NCBI RefSeq assembly: GCF_900176005.1
Contig: NZ_LT838272.1
Coordinates: 763,587-827,586 of the forward strand
Direction: 5' to 3'
Source: Thermanaeromonas toyohensis ToBE
GTDB taxonomy: Bacteria > Bacillota > DSM-521 > Neomoorellales > Neomoorellaceae
DNA: 64,000 bases
The notes beneath the pieces were generated by a model. The model made no database searches. It had not been told where the DNA came from and saw only the letters and a program-made list of their open reading frames with translations. The stretch's first letter is position 1. Each line of letters begins with the position of its first letter. The position numbers and the translations under genes are program-made. Shown here piece by piece: positions 37,873-45,517 of this stretch.

Positions 37873-37916
37873 CTGTTTATTCCCCTCCTAAGTTTTCTTT
37901 TAGGTAGGCTAGACAA

Positions 37917-37945
37917 TTCACCTTTTATTCCGAGTATGGTACAAT
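37917..37945 (+). promoter_or_regulatory. probable sigma-A promoter of cdd-era
   Basis: TTCACC (37917-37922), a 17-bp spacer and TACAAT (37940-37945) in the 131-bp gap between the divergent Nudix gene and cdd. A further TTGACA (37967) and TATAAT (37995) are 22 bp apart, too far to pair, and start after 38000 would miss the cdd start. Confidence 0.5.
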
Positions 37946-38003
37946 GATACCAACTGGAAAATATCCTTGACAAGTACCAGGAAGAGAATGGGGGTATAAT
38001 AAA

Positions 38004-38390
38004 ATTAGAGAGAGACTTTTATATTTAGCTTACGAAGCCAAAGCGAAGGCTTATGCTCCCTACTCCCATTTCCCGGTGGGAGCTGCCTTGCTGGCTACCT
38101 CGGGTCGCATTTATCAGGGTTGTAATATAGAAAATGCTTCTTACGGGCTAACTGTGTGCGCCGAGAGGGTGGCCCTATGGAAGGCTATTTCTGAAGGTGA
38201 ACGCGAGTTTGTGGCCTTGGCTGTGGTAGGTGGGGAACTTGCGGCTTGTTTCCCTTGCGGTGCTTGTCGGCAGGTTTTAGCAGAATTCGCACCTAACTTG
38301 GAGATCATTACCGGCCAGCCTGGACAAAGATATCTTACTCGCAAGCTTAAGGATCTTTTACCGGAAACCTTTACTTTCAAGGAGACGTAA
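38004..38390 (+). CDS. cdd: cytidine deaminase (apparent ATT start)
   Basis: Zinc enzyme converting (deoxy)cytidine to (deoxy)uridine in pyrimidine salvage. Motifs are PYSHFPVGAAL, GCNIENASYGLTVCAERVAL with the catalytic CAE, and PCGACRQVL. Between the in-frame stop at 37968 and GTG 38076 there is no ATG, GTG or TTG. GTG 38076 falls inside PVGAAL and would remove conserved helix 1. ATT 38004 gives 128 aa, fits family N-termini, and has TGGGGG 9 bases before it. I infer ATT as the start. The stop overlaps the era ATG (TAATG). Confidence 0.85.
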   Translation: MRERLLYLAYEAKAKAYAPYSHFPVGAALLATSGRIYQGCNIENASYGLTVCAERVALWKAISEGEREFVALAVVGGELAACFPCGACRQVLAEFAPNLEIITGQPGQRYLTRKLKDLLPETFTFKET

Positions 38391-39313
38391 TGTCTATGCT
38401 GGAAACCCCCTCCTACCGTTCGGGTTTCGCAGGTTTAATTGGCCGGCCCAATGCAGGCAAATCTACTCTACTCAATACCTTGGTGGGCCGCAAGGTGGCC
38501 ATCATATCAGATAAACCTCAGACTACCCGTAATAAGATTTTGGGGGTTTACACTGATGAGCAAGCCCAGATTATTTTTTTAGACACCCCTGGTATTCATA
38601 AACCACGGCACCGTCTAGGGGAATATATGGTTCAAGTAGCCCAACAAACCTTAAAGGAAGTAGACGTAGTCGTATATGTGGTAGATGCTGCCGTGGAACC
38701 GGGGGCAGGGGAAGAATATATACTTAACTCCCTGAAGGGTATTTCCACACCCGTGATCCTTGTTTTAAATAAAATAGATTTAATTTCTGAAGAGCAACTC
38801 CTTAGGGTGCAACAGTTTTTCCAAAGCCGGTTCGAACCGGCTGGGATGGTGGCCCTTTCTGCCTTACAGGGTACTAACGTCGAGCAGCTACCACCTTTGA
38901 TAATTCAACATCTTCCTCCAGGACCACAGTACTACCCGCCAGAACAGATTACCGACCAACCTGCCAGACTCATCATAGCTGAACTCATCCGGGAGAAGAT
39001 CCTCCTTTTAACTGAGGAAGAGGTGCCCCACGCGGTAGCTGTGGTAGTGGAAGATATGCTGGAAAGACCTGGAGGGATCCTTTACGTACCGGCTACTATT
39101 TATGTAGAAAGGGATTCCCAAAAGGGGATTCTTATCGGGAAGGGAGGTCGTATGCTTAAAGAAATTGGAATCCTAGCACGCCAAGAGATAGAAGCCCTTC
39201 TAGGTAATAAAATTTATTTGGATCTCCGGGTGCGGGTGAAAAAAGATTGGCGGCGGCAGGAAGGAGCCTTGCGACAGCTGGGCTATGAGGTTGGTAGAAG
39301 GAGACCAGTATAG
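38390..39313 (+). CDS. era: GTPase Era
   Basis: Essential ribosome-assembly GTPase that binds the 3' end of 16S rRNA. G1 is GRPNAGKST near residue 17, G3 DTPGIH near 65, and G4 NKIDL near 125; a C-terminal KH domain ends with GYEVGRRRPV. Length is 307 aa. The start codon overlaps the cdd stop. Era works near YbeY, which is in the preceding operon. Confidence 0.96.
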   Translation: MSMLETPSYRSGFAGLIGRPNAGKSTLLNTLVGRKVAIISDKPQTTRNKILGVYTDEQAQIIFLDTPGIHKPRHRLGEYMVQVAQQTLKEVDVVVYVVDAAVEPGAGEEYILNSLKGISTPVILVLNKIDLISEEQLLRVQQFFQSRFEPAGMVALSALQGTNVEQLPPLIIQHLPPGPQYYPPEQITDQPARLIIAELIREKILLLTEEEVPHAVAVVVEDMLERPGGILYVPATIYVERDSQKGILIGKGGRMLKEIGILARQEIEALLGNKIYLDLRVRVKKDWRRQEGALRQLGYEVGRRRPV

Positions 39314-39378
39314 GCTGATGATTTTGGGTCAGAATTATAAGGAAGAGGCTTTCGCCTTTAAGAGGAGGAGAAACCCCT

Positions 39379-39537
39379 GTGCGACCCAGCGACGCTTTAT
39401 GGCAAATTTTTGCCGCAACAGGTCATATAGGAATTTACTTGTTGTATAAACGGCAACGAGATTATGAATTAAGGGCTTGCGGGCAAGAAACCCAAGGGGA
39501 GGTTTTTATAGAGCAGCCTAGCTCTATTACAGGTTAA
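39379..39537 (+). CDS. yqzL: YqzL-like small protein
   Basis: A 52-codon GTG-initiated gene between era and recO, where Bacillus and many Firmicutes have yqzL. The product contains LWQIFAATGHIGIYLLYKRQ, matching the short YqzL pattern of W-x2-F-x3-G-x-I-x2-YLLYK. The tail of about 25 residues is longer than in Bacillus. AGAGGAGG lies about 11 bases before the GTG, and the recO ATG is 4 bp downstream. Function unknown. Confidence 0.8.
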   Translation: MRPSDALWQIFAATGHIGIYLLYKRQRDYELRACGQETQGEVFIEQPSSITG

Positions 39538-39540
39538 GAC

Positions 39541-40302
39541 ATGGGCAAACTTTATCAGGTAAGAGGTATAGTCTTATCCACCCGGGATTTTCAGGAAAAC
39601 GATCGGATATTAAATATCTTAACTCCAAGCAAAGGTAAAATCACAGCTATAGCCAAAGGGGTACGCAAGGCCACAAGCAGCTTACGCAGCGGCACCCAGC
39701 GGTTGTGTTTGGCTCGGTTTCTCCTTTATGAAGGTAAAAGCCTGGCCATAGTTACCCAGTGCCAGGTGGAAGATTTTTTTGGCCCTGTGAGGGAAAGCCT
39801 GGAAAGGCTTTTAACAGCTTGTTATTTGGCGGAGATAGCTGAAGCGGTTACGGTACCTGGACAGCCTAGTTCCGGTATGTTTGGGCTCCTTAAGGGAAGT
39901 TTAACCCTTCTTACTAGAGAAGATCCGTTTCTGGTAGCCCGTACTTTTGAAGCCAGGACCATTAGTCTCCTAGGATTAGCTCCCCGGTTGGGTTCTTGCG
40001 CTGCCTGTGGAGGAACTTTAAGTTCACGAGGACCGGTAGCGGTATCCCCGGCTGCGGGGGGTGCTTTATGTCCTTCCTGCCAGGGAGGTTATGGCCCAGA
40101 ATATTACCTTTCGCGGGAGAGTTTGGGTGCCTGGCAACGTTTAAGCGATTTAAGGGGGAAAAACCTCCATTGTTTAAAACTTTCCGCCCGATGTCGGGGA
40201 GAATTAGAGGAAGTTTTGCCTGCCTATTTGGAATACTATCTAGAAAGAAAGCTAAAATCCCGGAGACTACTCCACCTTGAGGAGGATGGACATGAGCACT
40301 GA
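39541..40302 (+). CDS. recO: DNA repair protein RecO
   Basis: Recombination mediator that loads RecA with RecF and RecR. An OB fold at the N-terminus (VRGIVLSTRDFQENDRILNI) is followed by a helical domain with a zinc finger: CAACGG and LCPSC near residues 157-182. Length is 253 aa. Position after era-yqzL is conserved. Its 3' end overlaps the DUF4342 gene by 11 bp. Confidence 0.94.
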   Translation: MGKLYQVRGIVLSTRDFQENDRILNILTPSKGKITAIAKGVRKATSSLRSGTQRLCLARFLLYEGKSLAIVTQCQVEDFFGPVRESLERLLTACYLAEIAEAVTVPGQPSSGMFGLLKGSLTLLTREDPFLVARTFEARTISLLGLAPRLGSCAACGGTLSSRGPVAVSPAAGGALCPSCQGGYGPEYYLSRESLGAWQRLSDLRGKNLHCLKLSARCRGELEEVLPAYLEYYLERKLKSRRLLHLEEDGHEH

Positions 40303-40741
40303 ATTGGATAAAATCGATATCCTCCGGAAGCGCTTGGGGCTGACTTATCGTGAAGCTAAGAAAGCCCTAGACGAGGCAGGAGGGGATGTTATCGAAGCCT
40401 TGATCAGGTATGAGGAGGGGAAGAAATCCGAAGTAGTTGAACAAATAGAAACCTGGAGCAGCAAAATTTTGGCCCGGATTAAGGAAATATTGCAAAAAGG
40501 TCAGGCTACTAAAATTAAGATTAAAAAGGATGGAAAAACAGTAGCAGAGATACCGGCCACGGCTGGTGCCTTGGGTGTACTGGGGGTCTTAGCCAGTACG
40601 GAGCTAGCTATCCTGGCCGGGATCAGTACAGTGGCAGCCCTCTTTAACCGCTATACCTTGGAAATAGAGCGTCCAGGCGGGCAGGTAGAAGAGCACGCCC
40701 TCGATTTAAGGGATAAAGAGCAGGAAATGGGTAGAAGTTGA
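40292..40741 (+). CDS. DUF4342 protein with UBA-like N-terminus
   Basis: A 149-aa protein. Residues about 5-45 form a UBA/TS-N-like three-helix module ([28 protein letters not shown]) like that of EF-Ts or NAC. The C-terminal half matches DUF4342, with a short amphipathic or membrane-associated segment ([22 protein letters not shown]). Start ATG 40292 has GGAGG 6 bases upstream. Function unknown; the gene is translationally coupled to recO and precedes glyQ. Confidence 0.78.
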   Translation: MSTELDKIDILRKRLGLTYREAKKALDEAGGDVIEALIRYEEGKKSEVVEQIETWSSKILARIKEILQKGQATKIKIKKDGKTVAEIPATAGALGVLGVLASTELAILAGISTVAALFNRYTLEIERPGGQVEEHALDLRDKEQEMGRS

Positions 40742-40766
40742 CAATCTCCACCTCCTTTGATAAATT
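40738..40766 (+). promoter_or_regulatory. probable sigma-A promoter of glyQS
   Basis: A perfect TTGACA (40738-40743) overlapping the DUF4342 stop, a 17-bp spacer and TAAATT (40761-40766). The transcript would begin about 40773, directly before a terminator-like hairpin. Confidence 0.7.
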
Positions 40767-40784
40767 ATCAAGCGGAGGAAGGCT

Positions 40785-40810
40785 CCCGTCCCTGGTGGGG
40801 CGGGTTTTTT
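40785..40810 (+). terminator. attenuator-like terminator in the glyQ leader
   Basis: CCCGTCCC (40785-40792) pairs with GGGGCGGG (40797-40804) around TGGT, followed by six T. It lies only about 12 bases after the predicted transcription start and before the glyQ start. GGAG (40774-40777) could pair with CTCC (40783-40786) and compete with the stem. The CGTCCCT string resembles T-box terminators, but the T-box bulge TGGNACC and stem I are absent. Confidence 0.7.
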
Positions 40811-40860
40811 ATGTAGGACGGTACCCAATTATCTTTATAGTGAAGGAGTGCCCGAAGCAC

Positions 40861-41856
40861 GTGAATTTCCAGGAGTTGATCCTTGCCCTCCAGGAATTTT
40901 GGGCCCGGCAAGGCTGTGTTATCCAGCAGCCTTATGATTTAGAAAAAGGGGCGGGGACTATGCACCCGGCCACTTTCTTGCGCGTTTTGGGACCTGAGCC
41001 CTGGCGCGTGGCTTACGTGGAACCATCTCGCCGGCCTACTGACGGACGTTACGGAGAGAATCCCAACCGCCTTCAGCATTACTACCAGTTCCAGGTTATA
41101 CTTAAACCTTCTCCCCCAGACGTTCAGGATATTTATCTAAAAAGCTTGGAATACATAGGTATAAATCCACTGGAGCATGATATCCGGTTTGTAGAGGATA
41201 ACTGGGAATCACCTACCTTGGGGGCCTGGGGGCTGGGCTGGGAGGTATGGTTGGATGGCATGGAGATCACTCAATTTACTTATTTCCAACAATGCGGAGG
41301 TTATGACTTAAAGCCAGTGAGCGCAGAGATTACCTACGGCCTGGAACGTCTGGCCATGTATATTCAGCAGGTGGATAGCATTTTTGACATTGAGTGGGTA
41401 GATGGTATCACTTATGGAGATATTCACCACCAAGGAGAGGTAGATTACTCCCACTATAATTTTACCGCGGCTGATATCTCTATGTTGTTTTCCCTTTTCA
41501 ATGCTTATGAAGCGGAAGCCAAACGGGTGATTGAGCAAGGGCTGGTTCAGCCTGCCTACGATTATGTCCTTAAATGTTCCCACACCTTTAATTTGCTTGA
41601 CGCCCGGGGGGCCATAAGCGTTACAGAGAGGACAGCCTATATAAGCAGGGTTCGTCACCTAGCCCGCCTTTGCGCGACCGCGTATCTCGAGCAGAGGGAG
41701 AGGTTGGGTTATCCCCTCCTTAAGAAATGCTCTCCAAGGCTTCCGGGACCGGGAGAAGGAGCAGTTCATATGAAGGTCCCCGTGAGAGGAACTAAAGAAG
41801 GAGCCTACGGCACCCGGCAAGACCTTAAAGATAGCCTCGACATCAAGGAGGGGTAG
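40861..41856 (+). CDS. glyQ: glycyl-tRNA synthetase alpha subunit
   Basis: Class II catalytic subunit of the alpha2-beta2 bacterial enzyme. It starts [18 protein letters not shown] and includes [17 protein letters not shown], the class II motif 2 region [17 protein letters not shown], and the motif 3 region [10 protein letters not shown]. Length is 331 aa, about 35 more than usual because of a C-terminal tail. The GTG start at 40861 is set by the family N-terminus; AAGGAG lies 12 bases upstream. The longer frame from 40738 would run through the terminator. glyS follows after 3 bp. Confidence 0.94.
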   Translation: MNFQELILALQEFWARQGCVIQQPYDLEKGAGTMHPATFLRVLGPEPWRVAYVEPSRRPTDGRYGENPNRLQHYYQFQVILKPSPPDVQDIYLKSLEYIGINPLEHDIRFVEDNWESPTLGAWGLGWEVWLDGMEITQFTYFQQCGGYDLKPVSAEITYGLERLAMYIQQVDSIFDIEWVDGITYGDIHHQGEVDYSHYNFTAADISMLFSLFNAYEAEAKRVIEQGLVQPAYDYVLKCSHTFNLLDARGAISVTERTAYISRVRHLARLCATAYLEQRERLGYPLLKKCSPRLPGPGEGAVHMKVPVRGTKEGAYGTRQDLKDSLDIKEG

Positions 41857-41859
41857 AAC

Positions 41860-43950
41860 GTGGCCCGGGACTTTATCTTGGAAATAGGTACGGAAGAGAT
41901 GCCAGCACGAGTGATACCTTCTACCTTAGAGCAATTGGAAGAACTGGCTTCCAACCTCTTCCGAGAAGAGCGTTTGGTATATCAAAATTTGGTAGCCTAC
42001 GCTACTCCACGACGCCTGGTTTTATATGTAACCGGACTGGCTGAGGAACAAGAGGAGCTGGTGAAAGAAGTAAAAGGTCCGCCGGTAAGGACAGCCTTTA
42101 CTCCCGAGGGCCAGCCTACCCGGGCGGCTTTGGGCTTCGCCCAAAGCCAAGGTGTGGCAGTAGAAGAGTTGGTGATCCGTTCTTTACCCGGGGGAGATTA
42201 TGTGTTTGCTATTAAGAAGGAAGTTGGCCGGCCGACTTTAGAGGCCTTGCCTGGTATCTTGACCAAATTAGTAGAAGGTCTAAATTTTCCCCGCCCTATG
42301 CGCTGGGGTGATCTGGACTGGCGGTTCATTCGACCGGTAAGGTGGCTTCTGGCCCTCTTTGGTAGCGAAGTTGTTCCTTGGGAATTGGCGGGGCTCAAAG
42401 CTGATCGGTTTACTTACGGTCACCGATTTTTAGCTCCGGGACCGCACCCGGTACCTTCTCCCCAGGCTTATTTCCAAGTACTGGAGAAGAACTATGTAAT
42501 AGTGGATCACCGGCGCCGGCGGCAACTCATATGGCAGCAAGTGCAGAACCTGGCTCAAGAAGCTAATGGGCGGGTGGAAGAAGATCCTGAACTTCTAGAG
42601 GAGATAACCTTCCTAGTAGAGTATCCCACAGCTTTACTCGGCAGGATAGAAGAAAAATACCTCAATCTTCCTGAGGAAGTAGTTACCACCCCCATGCGCG
42701 GACACCAGCGCTATTTTCCTGTACGGGATGGCCAGGGGAAGCTTTTACCCCTCTTTATTGCTGTCCACAATGGTACAAAAACCTACGTTGATAACATACG
42801 GCCGGGGTACGAGAAGGTCCTCAAAGCCCGCCTGGCCGATGCAGCTTTCTTCTACCAGGAAGATCGCAAAAGCCCCTTGGCCAGTAAAGTGGCTAAGCTT
42901 AAGGAGATACTTTTCCAGGAGAACTTGGGTACCATGTTGGACAAGACCCGGCGGATAAAACAACTTTCTTTATACTTAGCTCGGGTTTTAGATCTACCGG
43001 ATAAAATTTACCCTTACATAGAACGTACTGCTGAGCTGGCCAAAGCCGATTTAGTTACCAATATGGTCTATGAATTTCCGGAGCTCCAGGGTATTATGGG
43101 ATACTACTACGCTACAGCAGATGGGGAGGAAAGGGAAGTTTGTGAAGGGATAAGGCAGCATTATTGGCCCCGTTTTTCTGGGGACCGCATACCAGAGTCC
43201 CTTACAGGCATGGTTGTAGGCCTGGCCGATCGATTGGATACGTTGGTGGGTTGCTTTGCTTGTGGCCTTATTCCTACAGGTTCCCAGGATCCCTACGGGT
43301 TGCGCCGTCAAGCCCTAGGGATGGTGATCATGGCCGTGGAATTGGGATTAAAATTTTCCCTAACAGAGGCCATTTCTACTGCATATAAGACCTATATGAA
43401 CGAACGCATTGTGCTCCCCCGGTCCTTAGAAGAGGTTAAAGAAGAACTCATGCAGTTTTTCCGGGGAAGGATGGAATATATCTTAAGCGAAAAAGGAGTA
43501 CGCTATGATGTGGCAGATGCTGTACTGGCCGTAGGTTGGGATGATTTAGCGGATTCTTATGCTCGGGCCCGCGATCTGGAAACTTTTCGCCAGGAGGGTG
43601 ATTTCGCCGGTCTTCATACTGCCTTTACCCGGGCCTTTAACCTAGCCCGCCAGGCTCCTGAGAAGGCAGAAGTGCTCGAAGAAAGCTGCTTGACGGAAGA
43701 AGCTGAACGAAGATTATACTTGGCCTTACAGGAAGCTAGGGCAAAGGTTCTCCCTTATTTGGCTCAAGGGGATTACCTTAAGGCCCTACAAATTTTAACC
43801 TCTTTACGGGAACCTATTGATGTCTTCTTTGATAAGGTTCTTGTTATGGCCCCGGATCCTGAGGTACGGCGCAACCGGTTAGCTCTGCTGCAAGGGGTAA
43901 CGAACCTTGTGTTGCAGGTGGCTGATTTTTCCCGCCTGGTTCCTGCATAG
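41860..43950 (+). CDS. glyS: glycyl-tRNA synthetase beta subunit
   Basis: Beta subunit, needed for tRNA-Gly binding. The 696-aa product starts FILEIGTEEMPARVI and has the GPPVRTAFTPEGQPTRAALGF and PMRWGDLDWRFIRPVRWLLAL segments. The HD-like region DLVTNMVYEFPELQGIMG follows, then a C-terminal DALR anticodon domain. GTG start at 41860 after AAGGAGGGG. It forms a two-gene unit with glyQ. Confidence 0.96.
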   Translation: MARDFILEIGTEEMPARVIPSTLEQLEELASNLFREERLVYQNLVAYATPRRLVLYVTGLAEEQEELVKEVKGPPVRTAFTPEGQPTRAALGFAQSQGVAVEELVIRSLPGGDYVFAIKKEVGRPTLEALPGILTKLVEGLNFPRPMRWGDLDWRFIRPVRWLLALFGSEVVPWELAGLKADRFTYGHRFLAPGPHPVPSPQAYFQVLEKNYVIVDHRRRRQLIWQQVQNLAQEANGRVEEDPELLEEITFLVEYPTALLGRIEEKYLNLPEEVVTTPMRGHQRYFPVRDGQGKLLPLFIAVHNGTKTYVDNIRPGYEKVLKARLADAAFFYQEDRKSPLASKVAKLKEILFQENLGTMLDKTRRIKQLSLYLARVLDLPDKIYPYIERTAELAKADLVTNMVYEFPELQGIMGYYYATADGEEREVCEGIRQHYWPRFSGDRIPESLTGMVVGLADRLDTLVGCFACGLIPTGSQDPYGLRRQALGMVIMAVELGLKFSLTEAISTAYKTYMNERIVLPRSLEEVKEELMQFFRGRMEYILSEKGVRYDVADAVLAVGWDDLADSYARARDLETFRQEGDFAGLHTAFTRAFNLARQAPEKAEVLEESCLTEEAERRLYLALQEARAKVLPYLAQGDYLKALQILTSLREPIDVFFDKVLVMAPDPEVRRNRLALLQGVTNLVLQVADFSRLVPA

Positions 43951-43990
43951 TGAAATTTTTCGATCCTTAAGAAGGAAAAAGGCTGGTAAT

Positions 43991-44016
43991 GTTGTATACG
44001 TTATCATGTATACAAC
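43991..44016. promoter_or_regulatory. candidate autoregulatory operator of the CBS/HTH repressor
   Basis: A perfect 9-bp inverted repeat, GTTGTATAC-N8-GTATACAAC, centred 46 bp before the repressor start. Symmetry and position suggest a dimeric HTH target. It has partial likeness to the CcpN site TRTGHYATAYW known in Bacillus. The half-site recurs as TTGTATACAA at 7813. Confidence 0.65.
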
Positions 44017-44049
44017 TGTGCCGGCGGGTGATTTGAGGGTGGTGACGCC

Positions 44050-44688
44050 GTGCAACTTTCGCCGCGGCAGGAAAAGATTGTGGAGATTGTCAAGCGCCAT
44101 GGCCCTATTACCAGCCACCAGATTGCGGAAATGCTTAATTTGACTAGGGCAGCCTTGCGGCCTGATTTGGCTATCTTGACCATGTCAGGTATACTAGAAG
44201 CCCGGCCTCGAGTGGGATATTTTTACCAGGGGAGACCCGCCCGGGCCCTGGTAGCCGAGGAACTAAAAAAAATAAAAGTGGGAGATGTAAAGGGGTTACC
44301 TAAAGTCATAAGATACGATGCTTCAGTATATGATGCCATAGTGACCTTATTTTTGGAAGATGTAGGGACGCTTATGGTGGTAGATAGCGAGGGCCATCTA
44401 GAGGGGGTAGTATCTCGTAAGGACTTACTTAAGGCGGCAATAGGTGGCACTGCCAATCTACAGACCATGCCGGTTTCTGTAGTTATGACCCGTATGCCTA
44501 ACATTATCTGCACCACCCCTGAAGAAAGCGTCCTGACTGCAGCCCAAAAAATAATTGAGCATGAAGTAGATGCCCTGCCGGTAGTGCGCCCAGTGGCGGG
44601 TAAAGAAAAAAAATTGGAGGTTATCGGCCGGATCACTAAAACCACCATCACTCGCCTATTTGTAGAACTGGGCACGGCCGACAGGTAG
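44050..44688 (+). CDS. ccpN: CcpN-type repressor with HTH and two CBS domains
   Basis: A 212-aa regulator with an N-terminal winged helix ([20 protein letters not shown]) and a CBS pair covering about residues 75-205 ([24 protein letters not shown]). The CcpN family represses gluconeogenic genes in Bacillus and responds to nucleotide signals through CBS domains. Here it heads ccpN-ppsR-ppdK, which control pyruvate/PEP interconversion. GTG start at 44050 follows GGGTGGTGA. Self-control by the inverted repeat upstream is likely but untested. Confidence 0.88.
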   Translation: MQLSPRQEKIVEIVKRHGPITSHQIAEMLNLTRAALRPDLAILTMSGILEARPRVGYFYQGRPARALVAEELKKIKVGDVKGLPKVIRYDASVYDAIVTLFLEDVGTLMVVDSEGHLEGVVSRKDLLKAAIGGTANLQTMPVSVVMTRMPNIICTTPEESVLTAAQKIIEHEVDALPVVRPVAGKEKKLEVIGRITKTTITRLFVELGTADR

Positions 44689-44704
44689 AAAGGGGGGCTC
44701 CACC

Positions 44705-45517
44705 ATCGGAGTCATATATGTTGTTTCCGACTCCTTAGGTGAAACCGCCGAATATGTGGCCCGGGCGGCAGCCAGTCAGTTTGACGGGAGTGACTTCGAC
44801 ATCCGCCGGATCCCTTATGTAACTGAGCTAGAGCACTTAGAAGAAATAGTGAACGCCGCAGCCCAGGAAAAAGGGATCATTGCCTTCACCTTAGTGCTTC
44901 CGGAACTTAAAAGAAGGCTTCTTGAGCTGGCTGGTGAATATAAAGTGCCGGCGGTGGACTTACTTGGGCCTATGCTAGAAGCCATTGCTACAGTTACTGG
45001 CAAGTCTCCCCGCCTGGAGCCAGGTCTTATAAGACGCCTGGATGAGGATTATTTCCGCAAGATGGAAGCCATCGAGTTTGCTGTTAAATACGATAATGGG
45101 AAAGATCCCCGAGGGCTCTTATATGCTGATCTTATCCTTATAGGAGTTTCTCGTACTTCCAAGACTCCTGTATGCATGTATCTGGCCCACAAGCGTATAC
45201 GAGCTGCCAACTTGGCTTTGGTGCCGGAAGTACCCCTTCCTGAGGAGCTCTTGGCCGTTCCCCGGGAAAGGATAATTGGGCTGACCATCTCTGCTGACAA
45301 ACTTTACCAAATACGCCAGGAGCGCCTTAAAACCATGGGTTTTTCTGGGCCTGCCGATTATGCCACTTTAACCCGTATCAAGCAGGAACTGGCCTATGCT
45401 GAAGAAGTTATGCATCGTTTAGGCTGTCCTGTAATCGACGTTACCAATAAGGCCGTGGAAGACACGGCTATAAAGATATTACAAATTTATAATCGGAGGG
45501 AGAAGGATGGCAGGTAA
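44705..45517 (+). CDS. ppsR: PPDK regulatory protein, kinase/pyrophosphorylase (apparent ATC start)
   Basis: Bifunctional DUF299 enzyme that inactivates pyruvate phosphate dikinase by ADP-dependent threonine phosphorylation and reactivates it by phosphorolysis. The P-loop is GVSRTSKT. The conserved N-terminus [11 protein letters not shown] lies upstream of GTG 44756. In this frame no ATG, GTG or TTG occurs between the stop at 44663 and that region. ATC 44705 begins GVIYVVSDS and has AAGGGGGG 7 bases before it, so I place the start there (270 aa). It overlaps ppdK by 11 bp, its direct target. Confidence 0.88.
   Translation: MGVIYVVSDSLGETAEYVARAAASQFDGSDFDIRRIPYVTELEHLEEIVNAAAQEKGIIAFTLVLPELKRRLLELAGEYKVPAVDLLGPMLEAIATVTGKSPRLEPGLIRRLDEDYFRKMEAIEFAVKYDNGKDPRGLLYADLILIGVSRTSKTPVCMYLAHKRIRAANLALVPEVPLPEELLAVPRERIIGLTISADKLYQIRQERLKTMGFSGPADYATLTRIKQELAYAEEVMHRLGCPVIDVTNKAVEDTAIKILQIYNRREKDGR

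Noticed and set aside
37967-38000. TTGACA...TATAAT promoter directly before cdd
   Set aside because: The spacer is 22 bp, and a transcript from this -10 would start after the inferred cdd start.
38076-38390. Shorter cdd from GTG 38076
   Set aside because: It would cut off the conserved APYSHFP region needed for the fold and has no ribosome site.
40738-40860. Classical T-box riboswitch before glyQ
   Set aside because: Terminator-like CGTCCCT is present, but the TGGNACC bulge, the specifier loop and stem I are missing, and the promoter lies too close.
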